Below are positions 9,407 to 17,712 of a stretch of 63,090 nucleotides of DNA, piece after piece. The position numbers were made by a program, and so were the translations under genes. The notes beneath the pieces were generated by a model that worked only from the letters and a program-made list of their open reading frames with translations, made no database searches and was not told the origin of the DNA. Source of the DNA: Acidobacteriota bacterium (GTDB lineage: Bacteria > Acidobacteriota > Blastocatellia > Pyrinomonadales > Pyrinomonadaceae); contig JAIVJJ010000239.1 of assembly GCA_020200095.1 (NCBI GenBank), positions 1-63,090 on the forward strand, given 5' to 3'. The stretch's first letter is position 1. Each line of letters starts with the position of its first letter.

Positions 9407-9410
9407 TTTT

Positions 9411-9923
9411 TTATGTTAAATCCTGCGCTCTGGTTTCGTCTTCTTCCGGGTGAATTTTCAGCTCGTCCATTTTTTCCTTTTCGCTGACGTAATTAAATGC
9501 CGCTAGCGCAAGAATAACCAGCGCGATGGAAACGCCGTAGTAAAGCGTTGTAAGCGCGTCTTCGCCCTGCAGCAATTTTTGCAGAAATTTGACCGCCATC
9601 ACCGGAATAATTACGAACGTGAATTTCGCCTTCAATTCGCTCAGGTTTCTGACCAGCATCCAGTCGGGAACTTTCAGTTCGCCGATAAAAAGCTCGTATA
9701 GGCTGATTGAAATAACCAGCAACGCCGTGGCGATTAAAATAGTATCCAGACAATCGAAGAGGGCAATCAGCGCGAAATCGTTTTTCGCTTCGCCCAAAGC
9801 AATCGAAACAACCGTTTTGAAGGTTTTATATACGCTCAAAATATACGCCGTCAGCGAACAGACGAATAAAACGAGAACGCCGACATAAGCTAGATAGCGC
9901 GATTTTTCAATTAACCATTTCAT
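9411..9923 (-). CDS. UPF0114 (YqhA-like) membrane protein
   Basis: The 170-residue protein has four hydrophobic helices and the UPF0114 core LVISISLYELFIGEL followed by PDWMLVRNLSELKAKF and a helix containing AVKFLQKLL. Family members are inner-membrane proteins of unknown role. It lies directly behind the remains of E1 alpha and 5 bases before the next small gene, so it is embedded in the oxo acid dehydrogenase transcript. The length and motif order are normal for the family. Confidence 0.85.
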   Translation of the reverse strand: MKWLIEKSRYLAYVGVLVLFVCSLTAYILSVYKTFKTVVSIALGEAKNDFALIALFDCLDTILIATALLVISISLYELFIGELKVPDWMLVRNLSELKAKFTFVIIPVMAVKFLQKLLQGEDALTTLYYGVSIALVILALAAFNYVSEKEKMDELKIHPEEDETRAQDLT

Positions 9924-9943
9924 TTATTAAGTTCAAAGTTGCC

Positions 9944-10845
9944 TTATTTTTCCAAAACTTTTTTCTTGAAAGCGGGCGGCACGATTCGATTGTCAAAAAC
10001 ATCGTAAGCCGCCGCAACCGCTTTGGGAAAAAGCGAGTCTTCAGCAATCGCCAAATCGTCTTCCAGATATTTTTCAACTTCGGCGACGATTGCGTTTAAT
10101 TCTTCGACGTGCGGGCGTGTTCAACCGCTTTTTTCATCGTTTCATAACACGCGACAATATCGTTTCCGTCAACTGTCAAACCTAAAATTCCGTAGCCGAT
10201 TGCCTTGTCAACGAAATGCGCGGCGGCGCATTGATTGCGCGTCGGCGTCGAATAAGCGTAACCGTTGTTTTCGATAATCGTAATCAAAGGCAATTTTTGA
10301 ACAGCGGCGAAATTCACGCCTTCGTGAAATGCCCCGGTCGAAGACGCGCCTTCGCCGATATAAGCGACGGCAACGCGATTTTCCTTTTTCATTCTGGCGG
10401 CAAGCAAAACACCCGTCATCACTGGAATCATATCGCCGAGATGCGAGATCGGACCGACAAAACCTTTTTCCAAATCGGCAAAATGAAACTGCACATCGGT
10501 TGCGCGGCTCGGCGCATTTGCCTTGCCGAGATATTGCGCGAAAATCGTGCGCGGGATTATTCCTTTAACAAAAACCGCGCCGATGTCGCGGATAAGCGGT
10601 GCGATAAAATCCTGTTTTTCGAGAGCAAAAGCTGTTCCGACTGCCGTTGCTTCCTGACCCAAAGACGTGAAGACTCCGCCCGTTAATTTCGCTTGACGCT
10701 TGAGTCTGACGGTTATTTCGTCAAACATTCGGGTCATTTTTAAAAAACGATATAATTCTAAAAGCTGTTCTCTAGTCAGAGAAGTTTCCAATTGGCAGGA
10801 AAGCGGTTGGTCATTTGATTTTTGCAGATTTGTTTTCGCGGTCAT
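9944..10845 (-). pseudogene. 2-oxo acid dehydrogenase E1 alpha, internal out-of-frame deletion
   Basis: The first 245 residues are a good E1 alpha. They have the N-terminal substrate region, HLGDMIPVMTGVLLAAR, the thiamine-diphosphate motif GEGASSTGAFHEGVNFAA and IIENNGYAYSTPT. The frame then breaks at about 10115, giving a false tail (EHARTSKN). In a second frame, from there to the TAA at 9944, the typical E1 alpha C-terminus resumes (EELNAIVAEVEKYLEDDLAIAEDSLFPK). The block normally joining the two, which follows KAVEHAR and holds the conserved TYR..GHxxxD phosphorylation-loop region (about 50-60 residues), is absent. The gene is therefore broken as given, either by a real deletion or by an assembly error. 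It heads the cluster that ends with E1 beta. Confidence 0.85.
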
Positions 10846-10851
10846 TTTATT

Positions 10852-10912
10852 AAAGTGAAAAAGTGTTTGAGCGATAACAAAACCTTTTCACAATTTCACA
10901 ATTTCACTTTTT
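10852..10912. repeat. GTGAAA/TTTCACAA word repeat
   Basis: Words of the form AAAGTGAAAAAGTG on the left and tandem TTTCACAATTTCACAATTTCAC on the right give an imperfect inverted repeat of about 60 bases. It contains the TGA stop (10904-10906) of the gene at 10904-11155 and lies just upstream of E1 alpha. It resembles the repeat at 59252-59315. Confidence 0.5.
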
Positions 10913-11155
10913 ACTTTGCAAGAAATATTTCCCAACACCAAATAGACTAATCAAAAGCCAGAAAAATTCAACTATGAAAGCGGAAAAATTAAAATTGTAG
11001 ATTAAAGAAACGATTATCAGGCTTGCACCGACAGCGTTGAGCAAAGAATAAAACAGACTGTCGCTGCGGATTTTTTCCAACTGCAGCGCGATATATGTGC
11101 AAATTATCACGCCGACGCCGAATGAGCCGATTAAATCATACCAGATGTATCGCAT
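10904..11155 (-). CDS. CBU_0592-like small membrane protein
   Basis: The 83-residue protein is almost entirely three hydrophobic helices with the opening YDLIGSFGVGVIICTYIALQL and a middle LLNAVGASLIIVSL. This matches the small CBU_0592-type membrane family as I remember it; the function is unknown. The start codon overlaps the restored stop of the gene upstream (TAATG at 11153-11157), indicating coupling. The C-terminal residues KK and the stop are contributed by a GTGAAA-type repeat. Confidence 0.75.
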   Translation of the reverse strand: MRYIWYDLIGSFGVGVIICTYIALQLEKIRSDSLFYSLLNAVGASLIIVSLIYNFNFSAFIVEFFWLLISLFGVGKYFLQSKK

Positions 11156-11318
11156 TATCTATCAATTTTTGATTGGCGGCGGCGAAGATTAACGATTCCC
11201 AAAATGAGAAAAACTGTGCCGAGCGAAATGTAGACAACTTTTGATTGAGATTGTAAAAACCGGCGAGGTAAAACGCTGCGGAAGCGACCAAAAACAAAAC
11301 AAAAGCTAATTTTAGCAT
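11155..11318 (-). pseudogene. Small two-helix membrane protein with one-base frameshift
   Basis: The uninterrupted frame from 11318 starts well (MLKLAFVLFLVASAAFYLAGF) but then becomes unlike a membrane protein. Shifting frame by one base after LAGF gives SQSKVVYISLGTVFLILGI and then a basic NLRRRQSKIDR end, with a TAA that overlaps the next start codon as TAATG. A run of five T at the switch point would restore the frame if it were six. This is therefore a membrane protein of about 54 residues interrupted by a homopolymer deletion, real or from sequencing. The restored form is strongly supported by the coupling with the CBU_0592-like gene. Confidence 0.65.
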
Positions 11319-11379
11319 AATAAACCTTCTTTTTCTAATTTACTTAATCTTTATACGGTGAACGTTGCGAAACGTTCGG

Positions 11380-12393
11380 TTATTTACCTGACGAAAATTT
11401 TGCGACCAAACCGTTTGCGCCGACCGCCCAAGTCGCGTTTTTGCCTTTGGATTGCACGGCATTGTAATTTCCTTTGTCGAGATTTTTCCAAGTTTTCCCG
11501 CCGTCGAAAGAAATATCAGAGCCGTTTGAGCCGACGGCAATCAAAGTTTTTTTATCAACAAACGCTACGCCCGAACGATAACCGTTTAAGCCTTTGGCTG
11601 AACTCCAAGTTTTTCCCGCATCATTTGTAAAAGCTAAATTATTTGTAATTTCATTCGGCTTTTCATAATTTCCGCCGACGATTACGCCGCGTTTTTTATC
11701 TCGCATTGCAATCGAAAAAATTCCGCTTCCCGCCGTTCCTTTAGGCATAGGCGTGTCGGCGACAAACCAATTTAAGCCGCGATTGTTCGAACGAAAAACT
11801 CTCGCTTCGTTTCCGCCCGAAACTAAAAACACATCCATTTTGCCGTTTGTAATTAAACAAGTTCCACTCGCGGCAAACGCGGCTTCACCCTCTTTCGCAT
11901 TCGGCATTTGTTTGCTGTCAAGAACCTTCCACGTTTCGCCATCTTCGGTTTTGAGTAAAAGGTATTTGCCCTCAACCGGGTCTGACATCGCAATTCCGTG
12001 CGTTTTATCCCAAAAAGCAAACGCGTCGAAAAACGCGCGTTTGTTTGTATTTTTGAATTGCAGCTTCCACGTCGCGCCGCCGTCCGAAGTTTTATAAATA
12101 CGCGAATTCTCGCCTTCGCCGATACTCAAAAGATAAGCCTCTTCAGCGTTAAACGCTTCGACATCGCGGAAATCCAATTTTTCCGCATCGGGAACTTTGC
12201 CGACTGTCCAATTCTTTCCGCCATCAATTGTTTTTAGAAAAGTTCCTTGCGCTCCGCTTGCCCAAATGATTTTTTCATTGACAACCGAAAGCCCGCGCAA
12301 ACTCGCTTTTGTATCAACCGACTGCTTCTGCCATTGTGCGCTGGCAACAACAGCCAAAAGAAAAATATTTAATAGCAAAAATACAACTTTCAT
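11380..12393 (-). CDS. Secreted YCF48/BNR-type beta-propeller protein
   Basis: The 337-residue protein has an N-terminal signal peptide ending near VASAQ. It then carries repeated propeller blades with the signature of a Gly-Lys-Thr-Trp turn: TIDGGKNWTVG, TSDGGATWKL, TNDAGKTWSS and SFDGGKTWKN. These are YCF48-like or BNR/Asp-box repeats as in photosystem II assembly factor homologues, common in secreted proteins of non-photosynthetic bacteria. It probably acts in the periplasm or outside the cell; its ligand is unknown. It is the first gene of a minus-strand run leading towards the small membrane genes, separated from them by about 60 bases. Confidence 0.85.
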   Translation of the reverse strand: MKVVFLLLNIFLLAVVASAQWQKQSVDTKASLRGLSVVNEKIIWASGAQGTFLKTIDGGKNWTVGKVPDAEKLDFRDVEAFNAEEAYLLSIGEGENSRIYKTSDGGATWKLQFKNTNKRAFFDAFAFWDKTHGIAMSDPVEGKYLLLKTEDGETWKVLDSKQMPNAKEGEAAFAASGTCLITNGKMDVFLVSGGNEARVFRSNNRGLNWFVADTPMPKGTAGSGIFSIAMRDKKRGVIVGGNYEKPNEITNNLAFTNDAGKTWSSAKGLNGYRSGVAFVDKKTLIAVGSNGSDISFDGGKTWKNLDKGNYNAVQSKGKNATWAVGANGLVAKFSSGK

Positions 12394-12430
12394 ATTTGTT
12401 AAAACTTAATCGTCTGAAGTAAAGTTAATT

Positions 12431-13666
12431 TTAATAAACCATTCTGGTTCTCAATGTTCCTCGAACTTTTTTCAAAATCGCAAATGCTTCGCCGGATAGC
12501 TCCGTGTCAATATCCAGAATCACATAACCGATTTCATCGTTTGTTTTCAAATACTGACCTAAAATATTGATGCCGCGCTCCGACATTTTCGAGTTTATTT
12601 CCGACAGAACGCCCGGAATATTTTGGTGAATGTGCAAAATCCGATGCGTTCCGGCTTGCAGCGGAAGATTAACGGCGGGAACAGTGTGCGAGCCATTTGA
12701 CGTGCCGAGTTCCATATAATTTATCAGTTTCGCCGTTACGTCTAGACCTATATTCGCCTGTGCTTCTTCGGTCGAGCCGCCAATGTGCGGCGTTAAAATC
12801 ACATTCGATAAATTTTGCAAATCGCACGCGAAATGGTCTCCGTTCTTTTCGGGTTCGTCGGGAAAAACGTCAATCGCCGCGCCGCTAATCACGCCACTTT
12901 CAATTGCATTTTTCAAAGCCTTCAAATCAACCACGTCGCCGCGGCTGTAATTTAAAAAAACGCTTCCTTTCTGCATTATCGAAAGCGTTTCATCATTTAT
13001 CATATTGCGCGTCGTCGCGTCCGAAGGAACGTGCAAGGTTACAATGTTCGACTGCATTAGTAAACCTTTCAAATCACGAATTTGCTTGGCGTTTCCGTGC
13101 GGCAATTTGGTTAAAATATCGTAATAAATCACGTTCATTCCGAGCGCTTCCGCCATCACCGAAACTTGCGAACCGATATTGCCGTAACCAATAATTCCAA
13201 GCGTTTTGCCGCGAAGTTCAAAACTTCCTTTTGCTTCTTTGAGCCAAACACCTTTGTGCGCCGCCGCGTTTTTATCCGTGATTTTGCGAATCAGCATCAC
13301 GCACAGACCGATTATCAACTCCGCAACCGAGCGCGTATTTGAATACGGCGCATTAAAAACGGCAATACCTCTTTGCGTCGCACTTCGCAAATCAATTTGA
13401 TTGACGCCGATACAAAACGCGCCGATTGCCAAAAGTTTGTCGGCTTTTTCGAGAACTTTTGCGGTAACGTGCGTCTTCGAGCGAATACCCAAAATATGGA
13501 CGCCTTTTATTTCTTTAATTAAATCCGCTTCACTCAACGCGCCGGAAAGTTTTTTTATTTCCGCGTATCCGCTCGCATTTAATTCTTCAACTGCCGAATC
13601 CGAGATATTTTCGAGCAGCAGAATTTTTATTTTGCTGCGCGGGTAAGATGTCTGTGTGGTTTTCAT
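12431..13666 (-). CDS. serA: D-3-phosphoglycerate dehydrogenase
   Basis: SerA oxidises 3-phosphoglycerate to start serine synthesis. The 411-residue protein matches the E. coli-type layout. It has a substrate domain with IGAFCIGVNQIDL and NTRSVAELIIG, a Rossmann domain with LGIIGYGNIGSQV near residue 160, the catalytic Arg/Glu/His triad regions (NYSRGDVVD, DVFPDEP, LTPHIGGSTEEAQ) and a C-terminal ACT domain (HIHQNIPGVLSEINS). The ACT domain implies serine feedback. The length is typical and no damage is visible. It is divergent from the toxin-antitoxin genes. Confidence 0.95.
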   Translation of the reverse strand: MKTTQTSYPRSKIKILLLENISDSAVEELNASGYAEIKKLSGALSEADLIKEIKGVHILGIRSKTHVTAKVLEKADKLLAIGAFCIGVNQIDLRSATQRGIAVFNAPYSNTRSVAELIIGLCVMLIRKITDKNAAAHKGVWLKEAKGSFELRGKTLGIIGYGNIGSQVSVMAEALGMNVIYYDILTKLPHGNAKQIRDLKGLLMQSNIVTLHVPSDATTRNMINDETLSIMQKGSVFLNYSRGDVVDLKALKNAIESGVISGAAIDVFPDEPEKNGDHFACDLQNLSNVILTPHIGGSTEEAQANIGLDVTAKLINYMELGTSNGSHTVPAVNLPLQAGTHRILHIHQNIPGVLSEINSKMSERGINILGQYLKTNDEIGYVILDIDTELSGEAFAILKKVRGTLRTRMVY

Positions 13667-13693
13667 AAAATTGTAATTGTAAGCAATTTAGTC

Positions 13694-13722
13694 TTGAAGG
13701 CAAAGAGATTGGTATGTAAAAT
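13694..13722 (+). promoter_or_regulatory. Sigma70-type promoter of toxin-antitoxin pair
   Basis: TTGAAG at 13694-13699 and TAAAAT at 13717-13722 are 17 bases apart. A transcription start 6-7 bases downstream would fall on or beside the ATG at 13729, so the message would be leaderless or nearly so. Confidence 0.5.
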
Positions 13723-13728
13723 CTATTT

Positions 13729-13944
13729 ATGACCAAACTTTTAGAAAAAGCATTTAGCGAAGCGTCGAGACTGCCGACAGCGATGCAAAATATGATTGCC
13801 GAAAGATTGCTCGAAGATATCAACGCCGAAGCCAAATGGGACGATAGTTTCGCCGCGTCGCAAGACGAACTCTCACGCTTGGCGGACGAAGCCGTCGCTG
13901 ATTTTCAGACGGGAAAAACCAAACCGCTCGAAGAAGTTTTGTGA
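13729..13944 (+). CDS. Antitoxin of ParE/RelE-type module
   Basis: The 71-residue acidic protein has a helical core (LLEKAFSEASRLP, MQNMIAERLLEDI) and an acidic C-terminal tail, the usual arrangement of small antitoxins that wrap their toxin. Its stop overlaps the GTG start of the next gene by four bases (GTGA at 13941-13944), which is characteristic of toxin-antitoxin operons with the antitoxin first. No DNA-binding motif is obvious to me. The promoter directly in front leaves almost no leader. Confidence 0.75.
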   Translation: MTKLLEKAFSEASRLPTAMQNMIAERLLEDINAEAKWDDSFAASQDELSRLADEAVADFQTGKTKPLEEVL

Positions 13945-14210
13945 AATCACACGCAGGCGAAAAATTTTGGAAAGCGTTTGAAAATCTACCTGCCCAAATC
14001 CAGCGTCGATCGCGTGAAGCCTATCGTTTATGGCAGGAAAATCCTTTTCACCCAAGCCTTCAATTCAAACAAATTCATTCAAACAAACCGATTTTCTCCG
14101 TGCGCGTCGGCGTCGGTTGGCGGGCAGTTGGCATAAAGCAGGATGAAACTATGATTTGGTTTTGGATTGGCTCACACACCGAATATGACAAATTGATTTC
14201 AAAACTTTAG
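13941..14210 (+). CDS. ParE/RelE-superfamily toxin
   Basis: The 89-residue basic protein starts with GTG overlapping the antitoxin stop. The pattern FWKAFENLPAQIQRRSREAYRLW followed by NPFHPSLQFKQI and RVGVGWRAVGIK, ending in a strand WFWIGSHTEYDKLI, is that of RelE/ParE-fold toxins such as the phage-derived Gp49/HigB-like branch. These act either as ribosome-dependent mRNA nucleases or as gyrase poisons, and the sequence does not tell which. The C-terminal His (SHTEYD) is in the usual place for a catalytic residue. The module appears intact. Confidence 0.8.
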   Translation: MKSHAGEKFWKAFENLPAQIQRRSREAYRLWQENPFHPSLQFKQIHSNKPIFSVRVGVGWRAVGIKQDETMIWFWIGSHTEYDKLISKL

Positions 14211-14285
14211 ACGGTAAATTTGGTTAGACTTTTGAGATTGTAGATTTTCTCGCTTTCGGAATCTTTGAACGATTTAATGACAGTT

Positions 14286-14756
14286 TTATTTAATCGCTTT
14301 TGTAAATTGTGAATCGCTTATTCGCCCAGACTTATATTTCTCAAATTCATCTCCGCTTGTAGAAAATTTTCTCATGTCTGAATCACAAATTCGCCGAGCA
14401 TTAATGCCTTTTATAGGATTCGTATATCCTCTATTGATACTTATCTCCAAATCAATAATTTCTTCTTTGAACCAATCACATTTTCTTGAGTTCCATTCCG
14501 CATTTATGTTTCCATTTATTAAAGTTAAAGAAATTAGATTACCGTTATAGTATTCCAGTTTTTTCTGAAAATTAGAAGCGACATTTTGCAAAGGTAAATC
14601 AACTTTAACATTTGAAACTTCCAAGATTTGTCTATTGCTTACAAATTGATTCGATGTCGAATTATTCAAACTTGAAATTTCTGGTTTAATACATCCTAAA
14701 AAACTGATAGAACAAATAACCAACGTAACTGCTAACGTAAGTAATGATTTTTTCAT
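14286..14756 (-). CDS. Putative lipoprotein, unknown
   Basis: The 156-residue product has a signal sequence and lipobox ISFLGC, predicting lipid attachment at Cys22. The mature part is polar, with isolated cysteines (CDW, RRICDSD) and no recognised domain. The DNA is noticeably more AT-rich than its neighbours and it lies between two toxin-antitoxin modules, so it may be acquired cargo. It begins only 3 bases after the antitoxin-like gene upstream on the same strand. Confidence 0.7.
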   Translation of the reverse strand: MKKSLLTLAVTLVICSISFLGCIKPEISSLNNSTSNQFVSNRQILEVSNVKVDLPLQNVASNFQKKLEYYNGNLISLTLINGNINAEWNSRKCDWFKEEIIDLEISINRGYTNPIKGINARRICDSDMRKFSTSGDEFEKYKSGRISDSQFTKAIK

Positions 14757-14759
14757 AAA

Positions 14760-14996
14760 TTAAAGTTTGTCATAATCTTCCGCTTCTATGTCAGGTGCTT
14801 TTGCTAAAATTTCGCGTGCTTTTTCCCAATCGCCTTTAGCGGCGCGTTCAGCAAAGGTCTTACCGGCGTTCCAACTTGAAATTTGGCTTGCCAATGCCAG
14901 CGCAATAAACTCGTCGAGCGTCATTTCTTCGTCTTCGGCAATTGTCTTTGCTTGACGAAACAGCGTATCCGGGATTTTCGTGTTAATCGTGGTCAT
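14760..14996 (-). CDS. Probable antitoxin partner of PIN toxin
   Basis: The 78-residue protein begins MTTINTKIPDTLFRQAKTIAEDEEMTLDEFIALALASQI, a ribbon-helix-helix-like DNA-binding pattern of antitoxins. An acidic tail follows (DIEAEDYDKL). The start ATG follows directly after the stop of the PIN gene in its restored frame (TAAATG), so the two are one unit with the toxin first, which is the less usual order. It probably represses its own promoter and neutralises the nuclease. Confidence 0.7.
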   Translation of the reverse strand: MTTINTKIPDTLFRQAKTIAEDEEMTLDEFIALALASQISSWNAGKTFAERAAKGDWEKAREILAKAPDIEAEDYDKL

Positions 14997-15421
14997 TTAT
15001 AAATCTCCGACGTGTTGTAAAAACTCCTTCGGCGTAACTAATTGTATATCAAAATCGGTTGCGGCAGGAAAGTCTTTTTTATTATAAGTGATAATAAAAT
15101 CGACGCTCGCACGGCAAGTTTGAGAATAAACGCATCGTTCGGGTCTTTTGCCAACGAACGCCACAAGTAAAAAATATCGTTAAATTCAGCGATTGCGCAA
15201 AGTCCGTTCAGGAAAACGTTAACATCCAACTCGGAAATAAAATCTTTCATTTCGGGACGCTTCAAAACATCTTCGTATTCGAGCAGTAAAGCGGTCGAAA
15301 CATTCACCTGCCAGCGCGAATCATCGAGTTTGTCGAGCAAAAGATTTGCCGCTCCACGTTTTGAACGAAAAGCGGCAACCAAAATGTTTGTATCTAAAAT
15401 GATTTGCAGAATTTGCTTCAT
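14997..15421 (-). pseudogene. PIN-domain toxin with one-base frameshift
   Basis: The N-terminal part is a PIN nuclease: LDTNILVAAFRSKRGAAN carries the first catalytic Asp, LLEYEDVLKRPEM the Glu, and DPNDAFILKLA the Asp pair. The original frame then ends in an unnatural basic tail (SLIIKKTFLPQPILIYN). One base away, the expected last strand and tail appear (DFIITYNKKDFPAATDFDI and on to EFLQHVGDL), with a stop immediately before the antitoxin ATG. One base is therefore missing near 15110. As given, the fourth acidic site is lost and the toxin should be inactive; restored, it would be a VapC-like endoribonuclease of about 140 residues. Confidence 0.75.
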
Positions 15422-15424
15422 TGA

Positions 15425-16688
15425 CTACATATGAATCGTCAAATCGTGAACGCCTTCCGCTGCTTCCATAACAGATTCGCTGACGGTCGGGTGCGCGTGA
15501 ATCGTTCTGCCTAATTCGTCGGCGGTTGTTTCCAATTGCATTGCAACGCAGGCTTCGGCTAACAATTCCGTTGCGTGCGGTCCGATGATGTGAACGCCAA
15601 GAACTTCGTCGTATTTTTTCTCGGAGACGATTTTTACGAAACCGTCGGTTTCGCCTAAGATACGCGCTTTGCCCGATGCCGAAAAAGGGAATTTGCCGAC
15701 TTTTACGTCGTAGCCTTCTTCTTTCGCTTTCGCTTCCGTTAAGCCGACGCTGGCAACTTCCGGGTCGCAATATGTGCAATTTGGGACGAGGCGCATATTG
15801 ATTGGCTCGACCTTTTTGCCCGCGAGTTTTTCGACGACCATAATGCCTTCTTTCGACGCTAGATGCGCGAGCCAGGGCGTCGCGATAACGTCGCCAATGG
15901 CGAAAACGTTCGGTTCGGCGGTTTCGCAGTATTCGTTAACTTCGACTGTGCCGCGTTCGGAAACTTTGACTTTTGTGTTTTCGAGTCCGAGGTTTTCGAG
16001 ATACGGCATTCGTCCGACGGCGACGAGGAACATTTCGGCTTCAAAGGAAACGTCCGCGCCTTTGTCGTTTTTGCCCGTTGCTTTAACGCCGTTTTTTGAT
16101 TTGGTGAGTTTTTCGAGTTTGATTCCGGTTTCGACTTTTATTCCTTGTTTTTTGAAACTGCGGGCGAGTTCTTTGGAAACTTCTTCATCTTCGACGGGAA
16201 CAATTCGAGGCAGAAATTCGATAACCGTCGTTTCGCATCCGAAGCGCGCATAGAGCAATGATTATATTTTTCGTTTCAACCGTTTGCCTTTTGCCGTCGT
16301 CGGCTGTTACTTCGATTTTTCCTGCGCCCGTAATTTTGCCGAAGCCGTTGAACACGGTAACTTTATTTTTCTTCATCAAATACGACACGCCCGACGAATT
16401 TTTGGAAACGACATCGCCTTTGCGTTTTTGAACTTGCGTCCAATCAAAGTCTAGATTATCAACCTTGATACCGTAATCGCTAAAATGTCCGGCTTGCTGG
16501 TAAAGATGCGCCGCCATCAAAAGAGCTTTGGTCGGAATGCAGCCGCGAAGCCCGCACGTTCCGCCTAATCTCGCATCTTTTTCCTTTTCAATCAATGCTA
16601 CTTTTAATCCTACCTGCGCTCCGCGAACCGCCGCGACATAGCCGCCCGGACCCGAACCGATAATTGTTACGTCAAATTGTTCTGCCAA
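15425..16688 (-). pseudogene. lpdA: Dihydrolipoyl dehydrogenase (E3), internal deletion
   Basis: E3 reoxidises dihydrolipoamide in 2-oxo acid dehydrogenase complexes. The N-terminal part (16688 down to about 16258) holds the FAD motif GSGPGGYVAAVRGAQ and the redox disulfide region GGTCGLRGCIPTKALL. The second part (about 16250 to 15425) in another frame begins LYARFGCETTVIEFLPR and includes VAVGRMP, the second FAD motif NVFAIGDVIATPWLAH and the C-terminal HAHPTVSE dyad. Between KNIIIA and LYARFG, about 45-50 residues are absent. They include the ATG..PxxPG strand and the start of the NAD motif (IIGAGAVGVEFA). The gene is therefore broken as given. The stop is followed 3 bases later by the PIN gene start. 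Confidence 0.87.
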
Positions 16689-16800
16689 TGTTTTATCCTC
16701 TTTTATAAAATTTATTTTGGAATGCTAAAAAAGATATTATAGAAACTTAAACCGTTTCAGGCTAGTTAAGAGAAAAAACTTGCATTAAACTATAAAAACT

Positions 16801-17163
16801 ATGGAACATACAAAGGAATTTTTGGAGATTGCCGAAGATGCGCGAAGCCGCGTGAAGGAAATTTCGGTTGATGAAACTTTGGAAAAAGTAAAAAACGGTG
16901 CGAATTTAATTGACGTGCGCGAAGACAATGAATGGAACGACGGACACGCGGTGGGCGCGACGCACATCGGGCGCGGCGTTATCGAGCGCGATATTGTCGG
17001 CAAGTTTCCTCACAAAAACGCTGAACTTATTTTATATTGCGGCGGTGGTTATCGCTCTGCTCTTGCGGCAGACAATTTGCAGAAAATGGGTTATCGAAAC
17101 GTGCTTTCGATGGCTGGCGGCTGGACGGCTTGGAAGGAAGCAAACGCGTCGACTGAATCATAA
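16801..17163 (+). CDS. Rhodanese-like domain protein
   Basis: The 120-residue single-domain protein has LIDVREDNEW (CH2A-type motif), GHAVGATHIGRG and the active-site loop CGGGYRSA with catalytic cysteine. It ends with GWTAWKEA, the standard rhodanese end. It transfers sulfane sulfur or acts as a redox or signalling protein; the substrate is unknown. There is no signal peptide. The start ATG lies shortly after a TATAAA box at 16791-16796, hinting at a very short leader. Confidence 0.9.
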   Translation: MEHTKEFLEIAEDARSRVKEISVDETLEKVKNGANLIDVREDNEWNDGHAVGATHIGRGVIERDIVGKFPHKNAELILYCGGGYRSALAADNLQKMGYRNVLSMAGGWTAWKEANASTES

Positions 17164-17498
17164 ATTTGTGAGTTTTCAAACACACGACATTGTCGTGCCT
17201 CCAGTTACTTTATGCTTTACATCTGCTAATGAGAAGCCTAACCACTAGCACCTATGTTAGTCAAGGAAGACTCCCTACAATACCTCGAAGTATAATTACA
17301 ATAAAAATACGAAGAGTTTTTGTCTCTGCAAGTCGATGGACGAGAATTGTTGAAATACAAAATACGCTGTGCATAAAAACCCTTTACCGGTCGCTGTCGA
17401 GAGCATAGAAGATTGGTCTGGAACGATGGCAGAGAGTTATCTGCAGAGCTATTCTGTGTAAAGATAAAAAAATACAATTTACTAACGCCCTTCAAAAA

Positions 17499-17528
17499 TA
17501 CGTAGTTCCACGTAGGCAAATTACGTGG
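17499..17528. promoter_or_regulatory. Three ACGT-core repeats, candidate regulator site
   Basis: TACGTAG (17499-17505), CACGTAG (17509-17515) and TACGTGG (17522-17528) are closely spaced direct copies of one seven-base word with a palindromic ACGT core. Such clustered sites are typical of NarL/FixJ-class response regulators; the link is inference. They lie 330 bases upstream of the hendecad-repeat gene, with an IS3 remnant between. Confidence 0.4.
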
Positions 17529-17604
17529 ACACACGGATTTTCATTTCCCTCTGACAGATTTATATTTGATTCAAGACTAAAACATTCATATTTGTTTGAT
17601 TGCA

Positions 17605-17712
17605 GGCTTAACATCCTTCCATAACAGTGAATGACCGCACAGCGGTCTCGGTTATCAAACGCCTGACGAATTCAGAAAAGATTGGGAAAGGCGGCAGAAA
17701 GTATTGAAATGA
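17605..17712 (+). pseudogene. 3' remnant of IS3-family transposase (OrfB)
   Basis: One frame reads NSE, a stop, then PHSGLGYQTPDEFRKDWE and RRQKVLK ending in TGA at 17710-17712. This is the conserved C-terminal end of IS3-family integrase-type transposases (usual form NxERPHSALGYxTPxEF). The TGA at 17632-17634 stands where Arg (CGA) is expected, a one-base decay mutation. Nothing convincing of the rest of the element is visible upstream, so this is an old degraded insertion. The remainder of 17164-17861 holds no gene I can support. Confidence 0.7.

Noticed and set aside
15774-16253. A 159-residue plus-strand frame opposite lpdA
   Set aside because: It is antisense to conserved E3 sequence, so it is a shadow.
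17238-17534. A 98-residue minus-strand frame in the accessory spacer
   Set aside because: No start signal or domain, and it overlaps the candidate regulatory repeats; chance openness in AT-rich DNA is likelier.
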